Shown piece after piece: positions 57,824 through 64,000 of a stretch of 64,000 nt of DNA (positions are counted from its first letter, which is position 1; every line of letters begins with the position of its first letter). Under the pieces are notes generated by a model that made no database searches, was not told the DNA's origin, and worked only from the letters and a program-made list of their open reading frames with translations. Location of the stretch: assembly GCA_039090855.1 (NCBI GenBank), contig CM076991.1:105722021-105786020 (forward strand), written 5' to 3'. The DNA is from Macrothele yani. Taxonomy: Eukaryota; Arthropoda; Arachnida; Araneae; Macrothelidae. Both the position numbers and the translations under genes were made by a program.

Positions 57824-58728
57824 CTGTAAATGACATAAAAATGCTTTTACCATAAAATGCTTCCAAAGATGAACGCCATATTCATTTAAAACATACAAGC
57901 AACATCTACAAAATGAATTTCTCAACCTTATGTACACAAAACTGCATTTAAGTAAAATTGTATTTGAAAGCCAAACCTTTTAAAATATTTTGACAGAGCA
58001 AAAATCATGTTGCTACTCATTACAAGGCTATGGTTGCCTATGCCTACATACAAAGACTACAGGAATGGTATGAGTGCCATAATTTGTTCACCACAGCAAG
58101 TATTAAAACCCCACCTTTATATAAAAACCATTTAAATGAGGGAGATTTCAACTGATAACAATCATTTTCAACCTATAGTAAGGGTTGCCAGATTCACATA
58201 ATTTCATATTTGTTGCCATAAGCATAGTGTGACCAAAACGTTTGAGGCAGCACGAATAAGTTTAAACCGATGTTTTCCTTTTGGGAGGAAGCCATTCTTG
58301 GAAACAGTTTCTCTGTAAATGTCATAAAATTTGGGCCTTGAGTTCGTAATTAACAGTTTTGTTGTTGTTGTTGTTTAGCATTGCTCTTCAATCACTGTTG
58401 ATAGTAAACAACAGTCCAGCATATTTTTGACAAGATGCCGAGTTTTCTGAAAACTTACAACTTTGTTCTCTATTTTTTACAAATTCTTTTAAATATTACA
58501 TATCTTTTTTGCTGATACAGGAATAATATTATATAGTGAGTTCTCATATGGATGACATTTTGCCGTGATTTTACTTCCTTACAAAAACAAACCACAGCCA
58601 AATCTAAAAGTGAGTAAAACAATGTGTATATATAAAGTTCACTTGGTAACAATCTCATAAAGGAAACTTCTGATCATGCTATTGTTACTTTACATTGTGG
58701 TGAAAACTTTTACAAAAAGTTCGTAAGT
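57824..58728. other. Intronic sequence upstream of exon 1
   Basis: AT-rich; the first 110 bases are the part mirrored by the duplicate at 55.66-55.77 kb. No further plexin exon found. Confidence 0.5.
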
Positions 58729-59110
58729 TCTTAAAAGCTTTCGACCTTATCTTAGGTCTTCATCATGTTCTCAATGGAGGACTAAGATTGTTGCCAGATT
58801 CTACATTTGAATTTTTCCTATTTTTGTTGCCAAAACTTAGAATTGATCTCCAGATCATCGGAATTGCAAGTTTCACTGAGTTGACACTGAGTAATTTGAT
58901 CAGAACCAACATCAGGCTCTCATCACGTGTCAACGAAGGGCAAAACGATTGTCAAAAGAAGCAATTCGTCACCCTTTGCTTCGTTCCAGTGGGGAACTGC
59001 AGAAGTGTCTTCTATTGTCAAAATAGACAAGGCAGTATTAGGATACACAACTGGCTTTCGAAACATCTTTTTTTCACCATTTTTTATGTTCTAAAATTAT
59101 ATGGTTAATG
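58729..59110 (-). mobile_element. Probable Penelope-like element fragment
   Basis: On minus, NTALSILTIEDTSAVPHWNE resembles [20 protein letters not shown] of the GIY-YIG tail at 15735-16115, followed by degraded sequence. The segment ends with TTTCGACCTTATC and TCTTCATCATG, similar to PLE-tail wording. Stops throughout; weak case. Confidence 0.35.
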
Positions 59111-59566
59111 CTCCTGTATGTGCTTCCAATGTATAAGTTATCCCCAGTAGAAGAAGAGATAGGAATGCTTTTAGCTCATTCCAGAAACTCCTGAGAGGTT
59201 CAGGCTTTCAACTTTGTCCCTATCCCTTTGTAGAAGTTTCAAGATGTTTAGGGTAGATTTAATGGCAAGATGGTAAGTTGTTCTTCAAAACTTCTAAAAG
59301 AATCTGTAACTTATAAGCATAGGAAGGATGGTAAGGAACAGAACCACAGAATTCCAGGTCTTACCCCAATTTCCTTTATTTGTTAATATTGTTACGTGTT
59401 TTGCCCATCATCGTCATAAAGCTCTTGGTTTTCCCTGTCTGAACTTAGTAGCAACTCGATTAAATCACCCATTCATATTTGCTGCCCCCACCACAAGATT
59501 AACCTTGCATTTAAATTTCCTAAAGTTGGGTCATGCCCCCACATGATGTTTGTTGCTTTATTTCCT
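59111..59566. other. Intronic sequence, nothing recognised
   Basis: The plus frame at 59328-59546 has no familiar motif. It may be part of an unrecognised repeat. Confidence 0.4.
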
Positions 59567-59935
59567 CTAATCAGGTAAGTAAATTGATTTCCACATTCTC
59601 CAGTTGGTCTTCAAAGCCTGTTGACAAAACCCACTGCAGGGTATAGGCCTCCCCAGTCTTTTCCAACTTCCTCGATCCTTGTCATCTCTCGGTTGCCATT
59701 CTGTTATTAATAGTGTCCATCTTTCAGTCTTCCAACATGTCCAGCCCATCTCCACTTTTGTTATTTTTATAATATCTATTATTCCTGTTCTTTCTCTTAT
59801 AAGTTCATTTCTAACACTATCTCTTGTTATTCCTAACATTCTTCTCTCTAGATTTCTTACCGATACTTTTATTTTTTCACATTGTCGTTCTGTGATACTC
59901 CACATTTCACTTATTTTCACATTAATGGAATACAA
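59567..59935 (-). mobile_element. LINE B (RTE-like) 3' fragment
   Basis: A 122-codon frame reads NLERRMLGITRDSVRNE, RTGIIDIIKITKVEMGWTC and GRPIPCSGFCQQ, the same order as [34 protein letters not shown] and the W-x-RP tail of LINE B at 18623-18973. The reverse transcriptase part is absent. Confidence 0.78.
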
Positions 59936-60359
59936 AAACAGAGAATCGGTTTTATGGTTTTGGAAGGGGAGAAAAAACTAAAGTCCCCAACAAGGAAGTA
60001 AAAAAACAGTTGACAAACACAACAATTAATTTCATATCAGTTGAGAGTCGTTTGGCAGAAGTGTCAGAATTTCCCTTGTACACATCATTTTTATGCTCCA
60101 ATAAAATTAGTTGTTGAAATTCCTCTGGTCACTTTCATATAATAGTCAAATATTAATATTGATAGAAACACTACTGTACTAAACTGAAGCAATTCTTTTT
60201 GGTAGCTATTTTCTAACTTTATCGTCAACCTATTACCACCTCATATGACCAAATGCACCTTTTTCCTCCAAGAATTAACATACTCAATTCCCCTTTTCTT
60301 TTATTCAGATAATGGTTGAGATACCACGCATTCAAATAACTGAAATCAAGTGCAAAGGA

Positions 60360-60425
<66 letters not shown>

Positions 60426-61019
60426 TTTTTTCTACTGGGATCATTTAAAATTAAGTTTTTAGGTTATGGTACAAGTCCTACAGTCCACATAAAAACAGCA
60501 AAATAAATTTGTAAGCAAGATGGAGCTCTGATGACAGTTCAACTGAAGCTGTTATGAGTGGCTGATGTTGTTAGTAGATCTAAAGCTGTCATTAACACGT
60601 ATTTCAGAATTTTAAGCTCAGCTTCATTGATGATTACAAGGAACTACGAAACATGAAGTGTCAGAAAAGTGAGGTCTGAAAACAGAATAGTCTATGATTA
60701 GCAAAGCATTAAGATTTTAATGCTGACTGATAATATGGTTAGAGAATGCAAGAGACCAAAATGCTCCACACAATTTCTGACCTTGTTTTGGTGACAAACA
60801 CTGACAGTTTATTTTCAGAATAAAGAACTGAGTTTAATTCTCATCCTAGATGTATGAAGCAGATACCTTTTTAAAAAGTTTTAGGTGAGTGAGTAGAAGC
60901 TGTCAATGATACAGTGTCAGACTAGATAATTTCTACCATTCTTAAATCATTGGTAGACTTTGTATCCAAGAGCAGAACATTTTTAAAGCTGATGAAACTG
61001 GAATATTTTTATATTTAAT
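59936..61019. other. Intronic sequence with (GT)n microsatellite
   Basis: A (GT)n run of about 29 units at 60363-60420; otherwise AT-rich intron. The frame through the GT run is an artefact of the repeat. Confidence 0.6.
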
Positions 61020-61745
61020 TGTTGCAGCTGAAATGTCAGATTTTGCAGACACATACAGTTGAAAGGTAATTTAGGAATGAACACACTGAGCGATGCGATT
61101 TGTCACCAAAACATCCTTACAGAAAATAACTATCCTAAAACTGAAATTGAAAAACTTCTAAAATATTTCAGTCAAGAAGAACACACACTGGCAACAAATA
61201 AAATTCACTAGAAGAATTACTTATCACAAAGGTTTATTCAAATCATTAAAGCAAATTAGCAAGAAATATAATATAAGACTAGCTCCAAGTTTAGAGAACA
61301 CAGTTAAAAAGTTTTCCCAAAAATAGTTCAAAGAGAAGAAATTTTAAAAATGCAAGCAGTAGTTTAGGAAGTAAAATGCAGTTGTGGACTACCTTACATA
61401 GAAGATACAGGTCGCAGACTAGAAACTTGAATAGCAGAAGATAAAAGCAGCTATTAAAAATTGCTCAATAAGATTTAGATATGTTAGAGACACTGGTCAC
61501 AACATGTACCAGAATTCTATTAAAGTCATCAGTTTTTCAAAGCAACTTTCAAAAAAGAAAATTACAAGAAGGAATAGAAATTGAGAAGAATCAGCATTTT
61601 GTCATTGATGACAGCAGAGGTTTGTCCCTGCCTAACATGTGGTAAGATTTGTGGGAAAATCAAGGTTAATTGCTATAGTGACTGAGAAAGAGTGACAAGG
61701 CACTGCCTGATGAGGGAGAAGGGTTTTCTCCAAAACTTTGCAATT
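61020..61745 (+). mobile_element. Penelope-like element 3' part, plus copy
   Basis: VKCSCGLPYIEDTGRRLET with IAEDKSS matches the GIY-YIG core C-x-C-G-x-x-YIGxTGRxL, where Gly has become Glu. ILSLMTAEVCPCLTCGK follows. Several stops. It converges with the minus-strand copy on its right. Confidence 0.78.
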
Positions 61746-61789
61746 TAAAATAAATAATTGCTAGAATTAAAAAACATATGAGAATACAG

Positions 61790-62400
61790 ACTAGTTAACT
61801 TTCTTATGGGATTTATGTAGGTAAATTTTTAAATTTTCTGCAAATTTTCGGAGAGAATTCCTCTACTTTGTCAGGCAGTCTTTTGTTCAATCTCAGTTAC
61901 GGTCTTCGGTTACGGCGATTTTGCAAAATGTCTTGCCAGATGTTAGGCAGTGAAAACCCCTTAGTCATTAAGGATGAAGTTCTGGTATTTTCCAATTTCA
62001 AGTCCCTCTTTCAATTTTTGCTTCAGGAAGTTGGATTGATGTCCAATGACAGTGAGTCCCAGTCCATGCGGTGTCTGGTTTCTCTAACGTGTCTGTCTAA
62101 TCCTGTCTTGTTTGAACAATTTTTTATTGCTGCCTTGTGTTCCACGATAGGAGTTTCCAGCCTACGACCTGTTTCTCCTATGTAGTATTTTCCACAGCTG
62201 CAGGTTACTTTATAAATGACTCTTTGTATTTTTAACAGGTTTTCTTCTTTTTGAATAAGGGCAAAAAATTTTAAGCTGGTTGTCTAAACTGGGAGCTAAT
62301 CTAATATCATATTTACTGCTTATTCTCTTTAAAGATTCAAACAAACCTTTTTGATACGTAATTTTTCTTGCAAACCTGAACTCCTGCTTGTTTGGTATTT
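61790..62400 (-). mobile_element. Penelope-like element 3' part, minus copy
   Basis: Reading leftward from about 62290: RVIYKVTCSCGKYYIGETGR, RLETPIVEHKAAIKNCSNK and TGLDRHVRETRHRMDWD, an almost intact GIY-YIG endonuclease with CSCG, YYIGETGR and the EHK motif. After a stop, RDLKLENTRTSSLMTKGFSL follows. With the plus copy it forms a tail-to-tail pair around about 61770, where CTGCCTGATGAGG opposes CTACTTTGTCAGGCAG. Confidence 0.85.
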
Positions 62401-62879
62401 TTTTTTTTTTTTTTGTTTATCTTATTTGAGTAATTTATCTATTTCCTTTTTTTGGGTAGTTATTTTCTGTTAGCATTACTTCCAGATCATCCATGTGGGC
62501 TTTTTTCAGAAATTTTAAAAATTTACCTAGATAAATCCCATAAAAAAAAAAGTTAACTAGTCTGAATTTAATAATCTAGGAAGCCACATAACAAAGATTA
62601 GTTTGATTTACATATTAGAAGTTTAATTAAGTGATTTGTATATTTAAATGATCAAGGCAGTTTGCCTATGAAGCACTGGTCATTTTCTCAGTGGCATCAG
62701 GTTCAAGTGGATTATGTTGCAATGCAGAGGATGATGGATCAGAGACATTTATGTCCTTTTCTTATACAAGTTTAAACTTGGACACTAGGCATAGGAGGAA
62801 GCTCGCAATGCCAATACAGAATTTGGGGAAGAAACAGTCAGTGAAGGTATGGCACTGATTTCATAAATTGCAGTAAGAA
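62401..62879. other. Intronic sequence with T run
   Basis: T run at 62399-62414, possibly part of the PLE end; the rest is not recognised. Confidence 0.5.
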
Positions 62880-63740
62880 GCTATCAATGATATCAATTTG
62901 AAGGTCTTTATTGAATCCAATCCATGTAGGATGGTACAAAAACTTGGCAAACACTGTGCAACGATTTTCCAACATTTAATCACCATAGGCAAAGTGTGGA
63001 AAATAATAGATAAATGGGCCCCATGGGAGTTGCAGAACAGCACAAAACAATGATTTTGCATCTGATCTTCTCTGCTTATCTGCAAGCAAACAAACTACAT
63101 CTTGATGTGTCTCAAGATGTGTAAAATTGCTGATGTTTAGCACAATGGCTTGACTTGTGGTGAAACTCCAAAATACAGCTGAAGCAGGTACTCCAGCCTA
63201 GCACGATGGTTGTTCCACTCCTTCTTGCATCTGGGTCAAACCAACATGGCTGACAGATATTATCAATAACTTGACATTATGCATGGAAAACTGTCGGCCA
63301 AACAGTCAGCATTAGTCAACTGCCATGTGCCCGTACTTCTCCATGATAACATGAGACCCCACGTTGCATGCCAGATGATCCAGAAGTTACACCAGTTGAG
63401 ATAGGAAACTTTACCTCATATGCCTCATTCCCCTAATCTGTTCCTTTTGGATTACTACTTCTTGAAGCACCTGAACACCTTTCTAAAATGTAAATCGTTT
63501 CCCAATCAAACCTCAGTTAAAACTACATTTAACAAGTCTGCAGAATCCCAAAGCATGACATTTTTTTTCACAATGGCATACAGAAGCCAAAGTGTTCTGT
63601 GGCTGGCGAGGATTATTTTGATTAATAAAATTTATTTTGCATCAGATTTTGGGTGTTTAAAGTTTCCATCAATATTCCGACATTTCATCTCCAACAGCCT
63701 AATGTTACTGTCTGGAAGTATGCTGTGGTAAAAAAAAAAA
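62880..63740 (+). mobile_element. Mariner (DD34D-type) relic
   Basis: Broken frames read IDKWAPWELQNSTKQ and SSLLICKQTN, then VLLHDNMRPHVACQMIQKL (second Asp), ETLPHMPHSPNLFLLDYYF (third Asp) and KHLNTFLKCKSFPNQ, ending SVLWLARIILINKIYF. I count 34 residues between the last two Asp, the DD34D spacing. The first-Asp region is not readable and the N-terminus is missing. Approximate boundaries. Confidence 0.85.
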
Positions 63741-64000
63741 AAAAATTGATAGAACACATTACTTTGATAACCAAATATGAAATGTGGCAGACCTCCACGT
63801 GCTGATCTGCTACTTTTTGTGTTAACTGATTTCAGCTGTGGTTATTTCAAGATTTACTTATTTTGGTTTCTTTTCCATAGTTCTGCATGAACCTAAATGT
63901 ATTTCAATCACAGACATACTTTTAAGTTTTATAATTTTACCTAAAAGTATATTCTCAAGAAAATATTACTAAAATTCATTTAAGACATTTTATATAAGGT
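63741..64000. other. Intronic sequence at the right edge
   Basis: AT-rich; no feature recognised. Confidence 0.4.

Noticed and set aside
60312..60506. Cys-Val repeat frame
   Set aside because: Translation of the (GT)n microsatellite.
61868..62185. 105-codon plus frame
   Set aside because: Antisense of the PLE endonuclease, which is clear on minus (CSCGKYYIGETGR).
57824..64000. Upstream plexin exons
   Set aside because: No frame on minus matched the juxtamembrane or ectodomain parts with plausible splice sites; only transposon fragments were readable.

Overview
The window is invertebrate nuclear DNA, AT-rich, intron-dominated and full of transposable elements. It most likely comes from an arthropod. 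A chelicerate is my guess from the mix of Penelope-like elements, Tc1/mariner, hAT, tRNA-derived SINEs and LINEs, but no sequence here settles that. No prokaryotic, CRISPR or operon features are present.

The one host gene I can support is a plexin on the minus strand. Ten consecutive coding exons (57823 down to 2103; 1306 coding bases, 435 codons) join in a single open frame with GT/AG splice sites. They encode the cytoplasmic GAP region: the C1 half with the arginine pair, the Rho-binding domain, and most of the C2 half. The class is nearer plexin B than A. The 5' part (sema, PSI, IPT, transmembrane) lies beyond the right edge as far as I can see, and the last exon(s) lie beyond the left edge. 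Coding sequence is about 2% of the window; the rest is intron.

Layout from left to right. 1-2.1 kb: plain intron. 2.1-6.1 kb: exons 10 and 9, with a Tc1 fragment, an unknown repeated protein gene fragment, and a Penelope-like (PLE) reverse transcriptase split by a non-autonomous hAT element. 6.3-8.6 kb: a LINE split by a composite insertion. 8.9-11.2 kb: tRNA-related palindromes and a foldback element carrying a minisatellite. 11.5-14.2 kb: exons 8 and 7 around a dead DD41D mariner. 14.3-17.8 kb: hAT MITE, a PLE inverted dimer and foldbacks. 17.8-21.7 kb: two LINE copies hit by another LINE, a DD36E Tc1 and a palindromic tRNA-related element. 22-26 kb: exon 6, a Tc1 holding a DD41D mariner, then a pogo element. 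27.5-31.1 kb: SINE, exon 5, LINE and a mariner split by a SINE. 31.6-36 kb: DD36E Tc1 and a complete-ended hAT. 36.5-37.8 kb: minisatellite, exons 4 and 3. 38.5-46.5 kb: two more PLE inverted dimers, an unclassified TIR element and a SINE-derived tandem array. 48.8-50.9 kb: the longest copy of the commonest LINE. 51.1 kb: exon 2. 53-57 kb: two Tc1 relics. 57.8 kb: exon 1, with a partial duplicate of its surroundings at 55.1-55.8 kb. 58.7-64 kb: PLE fragments and a mariner relic.

Every transposase or reverse transcriptase frame I read is interrupted or has lost catalytic residues, so the elements look dead. Many nested insertions keep target-site duplications, so their order can be read: one LINE family (LINE A) is the oldest layer, and DNA transposons, SINEs and palindromic elements landed in it later.
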